Assembly (NCBI RefSeq): GCF_044547355.1
Contig: NZ_JBIUAG010000016.1
Location: 1-64,000, forward strand
DNA: 64,000 nt
From: Kutzneria sp044547355
Lineage (GTDB): Bacteria > Actinomycetota > Actinomycetes > Mycobacteriales > Pseudonocardiaceae
Reading direction: 5' to 3'
Below are positions 43,459-52,448 of the stretch, in pieces. The position numbers and the translations under genes are program-made. The notes below the pieces were generated by a model. It ran no database searches. It was not told where the DNA came from and worked only from the letters and a program-made list of their open reading frames with translations. Numbering within the stretch: the stretch's first letter is position 1; every line of letters begins with the position of its first letter.

Positions 43459-44001
43459 TCAGCGCTCGTTGTCAGCGCGCTGTCGGTGGTAAAAACGGGC
43501 TGCCCGGGCCCGGTTGGCGCACGAGGTCTTGCAGAACTCCTGACGGCCATGGGTCTTCACGAAGTAGCGGACGCAGCGCGGCGCGGTGCAGGCGGTGAGT
43601 TTGGCTCTGTCCGGCCCGGACAGGAACTCGATGGCGGATCGGGCGTATCCGGCGAGCAGCCGGGCCCGCGCGTCCTCGTGCACGGAGCGAAAGCTCGCCA
43701 GCGGAGCGTCCGACCAGGAGAGTTGCGGCGCGACCGGGTCCAGCGCGGCGGCGTTGTTCACCACGGACAACGCCTCGTCCACGGGCATCAGCCGATGGGC
43801 GTCGGCCGGGCTCACCGGCCCCGGCCGCACGGCGTGGGCGAACAGGGCCCGGATCGCCCGCCGCAGGGCGATCAGCTCCGGCAGCACGTCCTCGTCGACG
43901 TCGGGCCGCCACTGCCGCGCCGCCTCGACGGTCGCGAGATCGTCGGCCACGCCGCCGTGACCGTCGTGGCGGATCGTGCTCGCCAGTTCCAGTGCGTCCA
44001 T
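43459..44001 (-). CDS. CGNR zinc finger protein, putative transcriptional regulator
   Basis: A 180-residue protein of the ABATE/CGNR family. The C-terminal zinc finger shows CTAPRCVRYFVKTHGRQEFC then KTSCANRARAARFYHR, the CxxxxC...CxxxC-A-N-R signature thought to bind DNA. It is divergent from the phosphoesterase gene, and the 79-base gap contains three alternating TACCGT/ACGGTA half-sites, so it probably controls both itself and that operon. Confidence 0.85.
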   Translation of the reverse strand: MDALELASTIRHDGHGGVADDLATVEAARQWRPDVDEDVLPELIALRRAIRALFAHAVRPGPVSPADAHRLMPVDEALSVVNNAAALDPVAPQLSWSDAPLASFRSVHEDARARLLAGYARSAIEFLSGPDRAKLTACTAPRCVRYFVKTHGRQEFCKTSCANRARAARFYHRQRADNER

Positions 44002-44030
44002 CGCCCTTGACCGCCTCCTTGGCCATCACC

Positions 44031-44065
44031 TACCGTGCCTAACGGTAAACAGTGGAATTACCGTT
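44031..44065. promoter_or_regulatory. Operator cluster: TACCGT / AACGGTAA / TTACCGTT half-sites
   Basis: TACCGT (44031-44036), AACGGTAA (44041-44048) and TTACCGTT (44058-44065) alternate in orientation, giving two overlapping inverted repeats with centres 11 and 17 bases apart. They lie between the divergent CGNR regulator and phosphoesterase starts and end 15 bases before the latter. This is a convincing binding array, most simply for the CGNR protein. Confidence 0.6.
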
Positions 44066-44080
44066 CACAAGGGGGGCGAC

Positions 44081-44812
44081 ATGACCGCGCTGTTCGCACA
44101 GATCAGCGACCTGCACCTGGACGGCTCCGAGCGGGCGGCCGACCGGGCGCGGCGGACGATCGACTACGTCAACGGCCTGGCCGGCCCGCTCGACGCGCTG
44201 CTGGTCACCGGCGACATCGCCGACAACGGCACCGAAGCCGAGTACGAGGAGGTCCGGGAGCTGCTGGCCACGGTCGAGGCCCCGGTGCTGACCTGCCCGG
44301 GCAACCACGACGTGCGCGGCCCCTACCGCAAGGCGCTGCTGGGCGAGGAGCCGAGCGGCGGCCCGATCAACCGCCGGCACGACGTCGCCGGCCTGACCAT
44401 CCTGATGGTTGACGCGACCGTGCCGGAGCGCGGCCACGGCTATCTCGACGACGAGACCGCCGAGTGGATCCACGGCCAGCTCGGCGAGGACACGCCGGCC
44501 CTGATCGTCCTGCACCACCCGCCGGCCCGGATCTACGAGCCGTTCGTGGACACGATCCTGCTGCACGAGCCCGACCGCCTGGCCGCCGTCGTCGAGGCCC
44601 ACCCGCAGGTGCTCGCCGTGCTCACCGGCCACGCGCACACCGCCTGCGCCACCACTTTCGCCGGCCGGCCGCTGATCGTCGCGCCCTCAGTGACCTACGC
44701 CCTGCGCATGCCGTGGGAGGGCGGCTCCCTCGACAACTGGGACCAGCCGCCGGGCGTGGCTTTCCATGTGGTGGACGGCAATCGCGTCACCACGCACTTC
44801 CGGGTCGCGTGA
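44081..44812 (+). CDS. Calcineurin-like metallophosphoesterase (CpdA-like)
   Basis: A 243-residue binuclear-metal phosphoesterase with the ordered motifs ISDLHLDG (8-15), VTGDIADNG, PGNHDVRGPY, LHHPP and LTGHAHTA. Class III cyclic nucleotide phosphodiesterases such as CpdA have this arrangement, so a cyclic nucleotide or phospholipid head-group substrate is plausible. ATG at 44081 follows AAGGGGGG. The stop shares a base with the LysE gene start (TGATG). Confidence 0.88.
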   Translation: MTALFAQISDLHLDGSERAADRARRTIDYVNGLAGPLDALLVTGDIADNGTEAEYEEVRELLATVEAPVLTCPGNHDVRGPYRKALLGEEPSGGPINRRHDVAGLTILMVDATVPERGHGYLDDETAEWIHGQLGEDTPALIVLHHPPARIYEPFVDTILLHEPDRLAAVVEAHPQVLAVLTGHAHTACATTFAGRPLIVAPSVTYALRMPWEGGSLDNWDQPPGVAFHVVDGNRVTTHFRVA

Positions 44813-45387
44813 TGAACCCTTATGCCGTCGCCGGTTTCCTGGCGGCGGTTTTTCCGATCACCGCCACACCCGGCGCCAGCGTCGCCCTGCTCATCCAGGG
44901 CGGCCGGCGTCGGGCGCTGCCGGTCATCGCCGGCACCATCAGCGGTCTGTACGTGCACGCGACGCTGGCGGTGCTGGGGTTGTCGGCGATCGTGATGCAG
45001 TCCAGCGAGGCCTTCGCGGTTGTCCGCATCGTCGGCGCGGTCTACCTCGTCGGCCTCGGCCTGTGGACCTGGTTTGCCACCGGTAGCTCGAAACCTCGGC
45101 CCAGGTCGGAGCCGAGTTACGTGAAAGCGTTGCTGGCCAACGTGCTCAACCCCAAGGCCGCCTCCATCTACCTAACTCTGGTGCCGCAGTTCGTGACACC
45201 GCAGGAGAACCTGGCGGTCCAGATCTCCGTGCTGGTCACGGCGCACGCGGTGCTGGCCGTGGTGTGGTTGTCGCTGTGGGCCTTCTTTCTCGGCCGGCTG
45301 CCCCGCAAGGAGGCGTTCCGCCGGTGGATGAGGCGGGTCACCGGCACGGTGCTGGTGGCGTTGGGGGTGCGCGCCGCAGTCACCTGA
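44812..45387 (+). CDS. LysE/RhtB family amino acid exporter
   Basis: A 191-residue membrane protein with about six hydrophobic segments. The N-terminal ITATPGASVALLIQGG corresponds to the family's PGP-type motif, and LANVLNPKAASIYLTLVPQF matches the conserved N.LNPK motif. The family exports amino acids, homoserine or related small molecules. It is coupled to the phosphoesterase gene and probably controlled by the same operator cluster. The exported substrate cannot be told from sequence. Confidence 0.88.
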   Translation: MNPYAVAGFLAAVFPITATPGASVALLIQGGRRRALPVIAGTISGLYVHATLAVLGLSAIVMQSSEAFAVVRIVGAVYLVGLGLWTWFATGSSKPRPRSEPSYVKALLANVLNPKAASIYLTLVPQFVTPQENLAVQISVLVTAHAVLAVVWLSLWAFFLGRLPRKEAFRRWMRRVTGTVLVALGVRAAVT

Positions 45388-45392
45388 CGTGC

Positions 45393-46754
45393 TCAGAACT
45401 CCGTGTTGATGATCGCTTCCACCAGCGTCTCGCCGACCGGGGTCAGCGTGACGGCGTCGGCCGACAGCACGGCCAGGCCGCGGTCCTCCAGCGAGCGGAA
45501 GCGCGACGCCCACGGTTCGTCGAACAGAGATCGGCCGAACCGGTCGCGGTGCAGGGAATCCCGCAGCGGCTGTAGGGACGTCATGGCCATCTTGATCGCC
45601 CGGTTCTCCTGGCCGTCGGGCGAGAACGCCGTCGCCGAGCCGATCGGCACCCGGCCGGCCTCCACCGCGGCGGCGTAGGTCTGCCAGTTGACGTCGGTGA
45701 TCGCCTCCGACCGGCGGCAGCTGGAGCTGCCGCCCAGCCCGATGGCCACCTCGGCGTCCTGCCGGTCCTGGTCGACCATGATGGACTTCCACTTCTCCGG
45801 CCCGATCCCGCCGGAGGCGAAGTACATGGTCGGATGCTCGACGTAGCCGGCGTCGCGCAGGCCCTCGGTCAGCACCGCCCGCATCTCGTACTGCTCGTCC
45901 AGCGTGGGCCAGAAATGCCCGTCCCGCGCCAGCTTCTCCCGGTAGCTGTCGACCTGCCAGGCGGCCGGCTTCTCGCCGGCCACGCCGGTGCGCGTCTCGG
46001 CGTACGACTTGAGGTGCAACTTGGTGCACACCACCGAGTTCACGCCGGTCTCCAGCACCACGTCGAGATCCCGGCGCACGCTGTCCACGGTCTGGTCCAA
46101 CAGCCCGTACATCAGGTCGATGCTGATCCGCTCGAACCCGACCCGCTGCGCCTGCTTGATGAAGTCCACGCACATCTGCGAGGTGTGCTCCCGGCCACAC
46201 AGCTTGAGCACCGGGTCGTCGAAGGACTGCACGCCGCAGGACAGCTTGGTGCAACCCAAGGAGGCCAACAACTCCAGCTTCTCGGTGGTGAACGTGCTCG
46301 GATCGCCCTCGAACCGGATGGTCGACTCCGGCCCGAAGTTGAAGCTGGACTTGTAGAAGTCCAGCAGCCGGGCGATGTCCGCGGGCGGCAGCAGCGACGG
46401 CGTGCCGCCGAAGACGTTGAACTCGCCGATCGGGGCGCCGGCCAGCGAGGGCACCTTGTCCAGCCACAGCTGGGCCTCCCGGATGTTCCAGTCGGCCCAC
46501 TGGGTCAGCTTGCCCGGGTCGCCCTTGACCAGCACCACCGGGTACTGGCAGAACCGGCAGCGGTAGGCGCAGGTCGGGATGTACGACCAGAGATGGATCG
46601 GCGCGGTGTCGCGCAGTTGCTCGTCCAGGTCGGCCAGGAAGGCCTCGGGGGAGTAGTCCGGGGTGTCGCCGGGGAACACGTGCGCCCCGAACGGATCCCG
46701 CGTCACGTACTCCAGCAGGTGGGCGTTCTCCTTCTCCTGCAAGGCCTGCAACAT
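45393..46754 (-). CDS. HemN-like radical SAM enzyme
   Basis: A 453-residue protein. The cluster-binding CxxxCxxC is at Cys62, Cys66 and Cys69 (TCAYRCRFCQYP), followed by HemN-like motifs FNVFGGTPSLL, SCGVQSFDD and ISIDLMYGLLDQT and a C-terminal HemN-type helical domain. It resembles coproporphyrinogen oxidase-like enzymes, which include C-methylating and cyclopropanating biosynthetic members as well as HemW. The start overlaps the stop of the glycosyltransferase gene (TGATG). That coupling points to modification of a glycosylated product rather than heme synthesis; the product is unknown. Confidence 0.85.
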   Translation of the reverse strand: MLQALQEKENAHLLEYVTRDPFGAHVFPGDTPDYSPEAFLADLDEQLRDTAPIHLWSYIPTCAYRCRFCQYPVVLVKGDPGKLTQWADWNIREAQLWLDKVPSLAGAPIGEFNVFGGTPSLLPPADIARLLDFYKSSFNFGPESTIRFEGDPSTFTTEKLELLASLGCTKLSCGVQSFDDPVLKLCGREHTSQMCVDFIKQAQRVGFERISIDLMYGLLDQTVDSVRRDLDVVLETGVNSVVCTKLHLKSYAETRTGVAGEKPAAWQVDSYREKLARDGHFWPTLDEQYEMRAVLTEGLRDAGYVEHPTMYFASGGIGPEKWKSIMVDQDRQDAEVAIGLGGSSSCRRSEAITDVNWQTYAAAVEAGRVPIGSATAFSPDGQENRAIKMAMTSLQPLRDSLHRDRFGRSLFDEPWASRFRSLEDRGLAVLSADAVTLTPVGETLVEAIINTEF

Positions 46755-49282
46755 CAGAACACCCCGCCGTTGCCGAAGTAGTTGTGAGCCTCGCCGGACT
46801 CCCGGTCCTCGCAGTAGTAGCGGACGAACTCCCGGAACCGCTCCGGCGGCACCCCGTCGAAACAGGCCGGCAGCGGCGGCGGATAGCCGATGTCCTCGCC
46901 CACGGTGGCCCGCAGCCGGGCGAAGATCTCGTCGCGGAACTCGAAGTACAGCCGGTAGGACGGGGTCTTGTAGGCGTGGATCGGGGTGAAGTCGACCACC
47001 CGCATCTCGTCGGCGATCTCCTCGATCCGGGTCCGCAGCCGCCGGGCCAGGTCGGCCCCGAAGAACTCGACCACGTCCTCGGAGTCCACAAGGGACGGTG
47101 TCAGCAGCAGCGGCAGGATGGTGTTCTTGGGCGTGAAGTCCTTGATGGAGAACTCGTGCGCCTGGCGGGCCTGCGCCTCGGTCAGGTCGACGTCGCGGGT
47201 GCTGGGCCGCTCGGGGCGGATGTCCCGCATGACGATGATGCCGTCGTTGCCGTAGGCCCGGCCGGTGATCACCTCGTCGATGGCGTGGTCGACCCGGCGC
47301 GGGTTGATCTCCACCCGGGCCGTCGGCGCGTACACGATGTCCTCGCCGCTGCCCCGCACCCGGATGCCGAAGTCCCAGTCGTCGGACAGGTGGTTGACGA
47401 ACCGTCCGTCGTGGAGCTGGTAGAAGATCTCGATGCCGCCGACCTTCTCGTAGACGTCCCGGTCGACCGCGAAGCCCTTGCCGTCGGGGAAGCCGCCGAA
47501 CAGCGCGAAGGTCACGGCCCGGCAGCGCAGCGTGCGCTGGATGGCGTCCCACAGCCGCGGCCGCTCGGTGAAGTGCTCCTGGTTGTAGTAGTAGTCGCAG
47601 ACGCCGATGGCCGCCTTGTTGGCCTCCATGGTGCGGAACAGCTCCGGCAGCCAGCGCCGGTCCACCCGGCAGTCGGCGTCGGCCGAGACCAGGTAGTAGC
47701 GGGTGCCGGCGGCCCGGCCCAGGCGCTTGGCCGCGAAGTCCATGCCGGTCTTGCGGGCGCAGGCCACGCCCTGCTCCGGCTCGTCGAGCACGTGGATCTT
47801 CAGGTCCGGGTGCGCCCGCGCGAACGCCGCCGCCACCGCGACCGTGTCGTCGGTGGAGTTGTTGTCCACCAACACCACGTCGTACAGGTCCTTGTCCAGC
47901 TCCTGCTCGTGCAGACTGGCCAGCACGGCCGGCAGGTTGCGCGCCTCGTTGAACACCGGCAGCACCACCGAGAGCCGGGTCCGGGTGGCCAGCATGTCGT
48001 CGACCAGCTGCTCGGTCCGGTCCCGGTCGAAGTGCTGCCGGCCGATCCGGTGGTTGTGTTCCGCCATGCGCGCACGCTTCCCTTCGTCCCGCAGCAGTTC
48101 CGCGACACTGTCCACAAAGGAGTCATCGGGCAGGTCGGCGACCAGCACCGGGGCCTGCAACCCCAGGTGGCCGTAGACCGTGTGGTACAGCTCGTAGTCA
48201 CTGGTCAGATAGGGCACCCCGGAGGCGATCGCCTCGCCGATCGGGTTGCCGTAGCTCTCGTAGTCGTAGGAGGTGAGGAACGAGACCACAGTGGCCTCGG
48301 CCAGCAGGTCCCGGATCGAGAACGACCGCCCGGTGCGCACCTCGCGCGGCGCCAGCCGGCCGCCGAAGACCACCCGGTCGGCCACGCCCAGCCGGTCGGC
48401 CAGCCGGCTCAGGTTCTCGTGCTCCACGGGATCCTCGGCCGGATCGCCGGCCACGAACAGCCACGTGCCGGGCAGTCGGGAGATCAGGTGCAGGTCCCGG
48501 TCGATGCGCTTCTGCGGGATCACCCTCGTGCAGCGGGCGATCAGCGGCGCCCCGGCCGGAATCCCGAAGTGCCGGCGGAAGCCCGGGTTCGGGCAGGTCG
48601 GCGAGTGGTCGAAGGTGTTGGGCAGCACGGCGATCTCCCGCAGCCCGGGGGCCCAGGAGAGCGTTTTCCGCCTGGCCTCCTCGTGCAGGGCGACGTACTG
48701 GATGTGCGGCGAGTCGGCCGGGCGGGTGGCGTGCGGATACGGGTAGCGGCCGTACTTGCCGGTGCCGGGCTCGCTCTGCCACATCAGGTCGTGGTCGCGC
48801 CACAGCACGAACCGGCCCAGCCCCTCCTCGCGCCCGTAGCGCTCGATGGCCAGGCACAGCGCCCGGGTGTAGGTGATGTTCTCCGGCAGCGTGCCGTTCT
48901 CCACCGCCACGAAGGTCACGCCGGCCCGCCGCCACGCCGCCACGATCCGGTCGGCGATCCGCTCGGCCAGCGCCGTCACCTTGGGCAGCAGCTCGGTGCG
49001 GCCGGCGGCGACCACCTCGCGCAGCACCGCCGACACGAACTCCGCGTCGTAGCCCTCGATGCCGGTCAGGTCCACCCGGTCCAGCCGCACCCACTCCGGC
49101 AGCGCCGAGGATTCCTCCCGATAAGGGCGGAAGAAGGCGTTCTTGTCGGCCTTGATGTCGTAGCCCAGGTCCAGCCGCACCCGGAAGCCCCGGTCGCGCA
49201 ACACCGATGCCGTCTTCACGAACTCGACGACGAGTCCGGAGATCGGGGTCGCGTCGAACGAGATTCCCCACAGCACCGACAT
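46754..49282 (-). CDS. Bifunctional glycosyltransferase (GT4 then GT2 domains)
   Basis: About 842 residues. The first 430 form a GT-B glycosyltransferase of family 4 type (CTRVIPQKRIDRDLHL and the E-x7-E-like ESYGNPIGEAIASG). Residues from about 435 form a GT-A family 2 domain opening RLSVVLPVFNEARNLPAV, with DVVLVDNNSTDDT and the metal-binding DAD of LVSADADCRVD. The C-terminal 150 residues are an extra helical region. No membrane segments are evident. ATG at 49282 is preferred over a GTG at 49312 because the protein fold begins MSVLWGISFDATP. It is translationally coupled to the radical SAM gene, and the pair is isolated from other sugar genes. Confidence 0.85.
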   Translation of the reverse strand: MSVLWGISFDATPISGLVVEFVKTASVLRDRGFRVRLDLGYDIKADKNAFFRPYREESSALPEWVRLDRVDLTGIEGYDAEFVSAVLREVVAAGRTELLPKVTALAERIADRIVAAWRRAGVTFVAVENGTLPENITYTRALCLAIERYGREEGLGRFVLWRDHDLMWQSEPGTGKYGRYPYPHATRPADSPHIQYVALHEEARRKTLSWAPGLREIAVLPNTFDHSPTCPNPGFRRHFGIPAGAPLIARCTRVIPQKRIDRDLHLISRLPGTWLFVAGDPAEDPVEHENLSRLADRLGVADRVVFGGRLAPREVRTGRSFSIRDLLAEATVVSFLTSYDYESYGNPIGEAIASGVPYLTSDYELYHTVYGHLGLQAPVLVADLPDDSFVDSVAELLRDEGKRARMAEHNHRIGRQHFDRDRTEQLVDDMLATRTRLSVVLPVFNEARNLPAVLASLHEQELDKDLYDVVLVDNNSTDDTVAVAAAFARAHPDLKIHVLDEPEQGVACARKTGMDFAAKRLGRAAGTRYYLVSADADCRVDRRWLPELFRTMEANKAAIGVCDYYYNQEHFTERPRLWDAIQRTLRCRAVTFALFGGFPDGKGFAVDRDVYEKVGGIEIFYQLHDGRFVNHLSDDWDFGIRVRGSGEDIVYAPTARVEINPRRVDHAIDEVITGRAYGNDGIIVMRDIRPERPSTRDVDLTEAQARQAHEFSIKDFTPKNTILPLLLTPSLVDSEDVVEFFGADLARRLRTRIEEIADEMRVVDFTPIHAYKTPSYRLYFEFRDEIFARLRATVGEDIGYPPPLPACFDGVPPERFREFVRYYCEDRESGEAHNYFGNGGVF

Positions 49283-49492
49283 GTCCTGCACGCTAACGCC
49301 CGATGAGCCCACCTCGACCGTCTACCCGTTCAGATCTGCCCGGAACCCCCGTTCGAGCTGCGATCGCCGACGACAACCACTACGCTGCCCCCGCGAGATG
49401 CCCGCCCGGCGTCACACCGAATGTGTGAAACGGATTCAACAGTTCGGCAGGACGCTGGGCGTGACTCGCCGGGGTTTGCGAGAGTGTGCGGC

Positions 49493-50623
49493 GTGACTAC
49501 GTGGTATCGGCGGATGGCGCCGCGGGCGATGCACGAGGTGCATCGGGTGTCGACGCCGCTGGAGCTGTTCTTCGACCTGTGCTTCGTGGTCGCCGTCTCG
49601 CAGGCGGCGGCCCAGCTGCACCACGCCCTGGCCGGCGACCACGTGGGCGTCGGCGTCCTGCACTACGTGATGATCTTCTTCGCCATCTGGTGGGCGTGGA
49701 TGAACTTCAGCTGGTTCGCCTCGGCCTACGACACCGACGACGGCGTCTACCGGGTGACCACGCTGGTGCAGATCACCGGCGTGCTGATCCTGGCCGCCGG
49801 CGTGCCGAGGGCCTTCGATGGCGACTGGCGCATCGGCATCGCCGGCTACGTGGTGATGCGGCTGGCCCTGGTCAGCCAGTGGCTGCGGGCCGCCCGCTCC
49901 GACCCCGAACGGCGCCGCACGGCCCGGCGCTACGCCGCCGGCATCGCGGCCGTGCAGGTCGGCTGGGTGCTGTGGCCGCTGCTGCCGGTGTGGGTGTTCG
50001 TGCCGCTGGGCCTGGTCGAGGTGCTCATCCCGGTCTGGGCCGAGCGGACCGCCATGACCACCTGGCACCCCCACCACATCACCGAGCGCTACAGCCTGTT
50101 CACGCTGATCGTGCTGGGCGAGTCGGTGCTGGCCGCGACCACCGCCACCCAGGCCGCGCTGGACTCCGGCACCGCCATCGGGGAGCTGCTCGCCCTCGCG
50201 GCCAGCGGCCTGGTCATCGTGTTCGGCATGTGGTGGCTGTACTTCGACCGGCCCGCCCAGTACCTGCTCACGTCGCTGCGGACCTCGATCACCTGGGGCT
50301 ACAGCCACTACGTGGTGTTCGCCTCGGCGGCGGCGGTCGGCGCCGGGCTGGAGGAGGCCGTCGCCGCGCACGACCACATCGGCTGGGCCGTCGCCCTGCC
50401 GGTGGCGGTCTACGTGCTCAGCGTCTGGGCCCTGCAAGTGCGGCCCCGCAAGGAGTACCTGTGCGACGCCGTCCACCTGGCGGCGGTCGTGCTGATCCTG
50501 CTGACGCCGCTGACCCCGTGGGCGGTGCCCGGCACCGCCGCGGTGATGGCGGTGCTGATCGTGGTCAGCGTGATCCTGGGGCAGCGGTCGACTCTCGAAC
50601 CACCAGCGCGGTCGGCACTGTGA
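49493..50623 (+). CDS. ltrA-like: Low temperature requirement protein A (LtrA) family membrane protein
   Basis: A 376-residue multi-pass membrane protein with about ten hydrophobic segments. It starts with the family signature VSTPLELFFDLCFVVAVSQ and has HHITERYSLFTLIVLGESVL in the middle. LtrA was named from a cold-sensitive Listeria mutant and its biochemical role is unclear. GTG at 49493 is chosen because similarity begins there. The 3' end overlaps the LacI gene by 59 bases in convergent orientation. The 210-base gap upstream, divergent from the glycosyltransferase gene, shows no further gene. Confidence 0.85.
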   Translation: MTTWYRRMAPRAMHEVHRVSTPLELFFDLCFVVAVSQAAAQLHHALAGDHVGVGVLHYVMIFFAIWWAWMNFSWFASAYDTDDGVYRVTTLVQITGVLILAAGVPRAFDGDWRIGIAGYVVMRLALVSQWLRAARSDPERRRTARRYAAGIAAVQVGWVLWPLLPVWVFVPLGLVEVLIPVWAERTAMTTWHPHHITERYSLFTLIVLGESVLAATTATQAALDSGTAIGELLALAASGLVIVFGMWWLYFDRPAQYLLTSLRTSITWGYSHYVVFASAAAVGAGLEEAVAAHDHIGWAVALPVAVYVLSVWALQVRPRKEYLCDAVHLAAVVLILLTPLTPWAVPGTAAVMAVLIVVSVILGQRSTLEPPARSAL

Positions 50624-51593
50624 TCACGGTCCGCGGCTCGGCCGGGCCGAAGGCCAGCTCCACCGCCTTGCGCCCGATCTCCTCCAGCGGCACGTGCACG
50701 GTGGTCAGGTTCGGCCACAGGTCCAGGGCGGTGGGCAGGTTGTCGTAGCCGGCCAGCGACACGTCGTCCGGCACCCGCTGCCCGGCCTCCCGCAGCGCCT
50801 GGGCCGCGCCCGCGGCGACGAGGTCGTTGGCCGCCAGCACGGCGGTGAACTCGCGGCCCTCGGCCAGCAGCCGGGCCACCGCCTCGCGGCCGGACTGGCG
50901 GCTGAAGTCGCCGTGCACGACCAGCTCCTCGGCCGGCTCGACGCCGGCTTCGGCCACAGTGGACCGGAAGCCGGCCAGCCGGGCCGTGGTCGTGGTGCGG
51001 CGGTCCGGCCCGGTGAGGTAGGCGATGCGGCGGTGGCCCAGCTCCAGCAGGTGCCGGGTGACCGCCGCCGACCCGCCCTCGTTGTCGATCTGCACGACGT
51101 CGCCGGGCGCGTCCTCGCTCGGGGCGGGCCGCCCGCACAGCACCAGGCGGGTGCCGGTGCTGCGCAGCCCCTTGGCCCGGGCGGTCGCCTCGGCCAGGTA
51201 CTCCTCGTCCTCCGGGGCCGCCCCGACCAGGATCACCGCGTCGGCCCGGTGCCCCCGCATCAGCTCCAGGAACGCGAACTCCTGGGTGGGATCGCCCTCG
51301 GAGTTGCAGATCACCGACAGCCGGCTGGTCTCGGCGGCCGCGCCCTGGATGCCCCGGGCGATGCCGGCGAAGAACGGGTCGGAGGCGTCGTTGAGCACCA
51401 CGCCGACGATGCCGCTTGTGCTGTGCAGCAGGGCCCGGGCGTGCGCGTTGACCACGTAGTCGAGCTCGCGCACGGCCTCCTGCACCCGCTGGCGCGTGCT
51501 CTCGGCGACCGGGTAGTTGCCGTTGAGCACCCGGGACACCGTGGCCGGCGACACCCCGGCGCGGGCGGCCACTTCGACCAGCGTGACGGGCAT
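50565..51593 (-). CDS. LacI family transcriptional regulator
   Basis: A 342-residue protein. The N-terminal helix-turn-helix with VTLVEVAARAGVSPATVSRVL and the hinge helix (VVNAHARALL) are followed by a periplasmic-binding-protein-like effector domain (VGVVLNDASDPFFAGI). It is the last gene of the leftward catabolic operon, 24 bases after the isomerase-like gene, and probably represses it through the dyad at 54634-54653. The effector is likely a sugar or its breakdown product. Confidence 0.92.
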   Translation of the reverse strand: MPVTLVEVAARAGVSPATVSRVLNGNYPVAESTRQRVQEAVRELDYVVNAHARALLHSTSGIVGVVLNDASDPFFAGIARGIQGAAAETSRLSVICNSEGDPTQEFAFLELMRGHRADAVILVGAAPEDEEYLAEATARAKGLRSTGTRLVLCGRPAPSEDAPGDVVQIDNEGGSAAVTRHLLELGHRRIAYLTGPDRRTTTTARLAGFRSTVAEAGVEPAEELVVHGDFSRQSGREAVARLLAEGREFTAVLAANDLVAAGAAQALREAGQRVPDDVSLAGYDNLPTALDLWPNLTTVHVPLEEIGRKAVELAFGPAEPRTVITVPTALVVRESTAAPGSR

Positions 51594-51617
51594 TCGGCCA
51601 CCCCCGGGTTCGTCCTG

Positions 51618-52448
51618 TCAGAGCAGGTGATCACGGTAGCGCTGAACGACCTCCGCCAGCACCTCGACCCCGCGGCGCGTCCACAGTCCGGGGTTGAAGA
51701 TCTCGACCTCGACCGGGCCGCCGTGGCCGGTGGCGTCGACCAGTTCGCGGATCTCCCGCAGCGGCACGTGCCCGTCGCCGAGCTGGCCCCGGCCCAGCAG
51801 CACGCCCTCGGGCAGCGGCGTGGTCCAGTCGGCCACCTGGAACAGGGCGAGCCGCCCGGTCGCGCCGGCCCGCTGTACTTGCGCGTTCAGTTCGGGATCC
51901 CACCAGCAGTGGTAGGTGTCCACGACCACGCCGACCTGCTCGGCCGGGAACGGCAGCGCCAGGTCGATGGCCTGGGCCAGGGTGGACACCACGCAGCGGT
52001 CCGAGCAGAACATCGGGTGCAGCGGCTCGATCGCCAGTGTGACGCCCCGTTCGCCGGCGTACGGGGCCAGCTCGCCGAGCGCGTCGGCGACCCGCTGCCG
52101 GGCGCCGGCCAGGTCCCGGTCGCCGTCGCCAAGCCCGCCGGAGACGAGGACCAGTACTGGGCAGTTCAGTTCGGCTGCCTCGTCTATGGCTCGGCGGTTG
52201 TCGTCGAGCGCGGCTTTGCGAGCCACCGGCGCGGCCACGGTGTAGAAGCCGCCCCGGCACAGGCTCGTCACCTTCAGCCCGGCGTCCCGAACCAGCCGGG
52301 CCGTGCGCTCAAGGCCGTATTCCGCCACGGGCGCCCGCCACAGCGCCACGTTCGGCACGCCGAGGTCGACGCAGCCGGCGACGAGCTCCTCGACCGACCA
52401 CTGCTTGATCGTCTCGCTGTTGACACTCAGCCTGGCCAGGTCGCTCAC
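51618..52448 (-). CDS. Sugar phosphate isomerase/epimerase-like TIM barrel
   Basis: A 276-residue AP-endonuclease-2/xylose-isomerase-type barrel. Metal-site motifs are visible: LAIEPLHPMFCSD, GVVVDTYHCWWDP and EVEIFNPGLW. The family interconverts sugars, inosose or keto-acid sugars. GTG at 52448 overlaps the stop of the aldolase-like gene (GTGA). Together with the Gfo/Idh oxidoreductase it suggests a sugar or cyclitol catabolic route. Confidence 0.88.
   Translation of the reverse strand: MSDLARLSVNSETIKQWSVEELVAGCVDLGVPNVALWRAPVAEYGLERTARLVRDAGLKVTSLCRGGFYTVAAPVARKAALDDNRRAIDEAAELNCPVLVLVSGGLGDGDRDLAGARQRVADALGELAPYAGERGVTLAIEPLHPMFCSDRCVVSTLAQAIDLALPFPAEQVGVVVDTYHCWWDPELNAQVQRAGATGRLALFQVADWTTPLPEGVLLGRGQLGDGHVPLREIRELVDATGHGGPVEVEIFNPGLWTRRGVEVLAEVVQRYRDHLL

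Noticed and set aside
46784..49306. 840-residue plus-strand frame opposite the glycosyltransferase
   Set aside because: His/Gly/Val/Gln-rich reading typical of an antisense frame; the minus strand carries clear GT4 and GT2 motifs.
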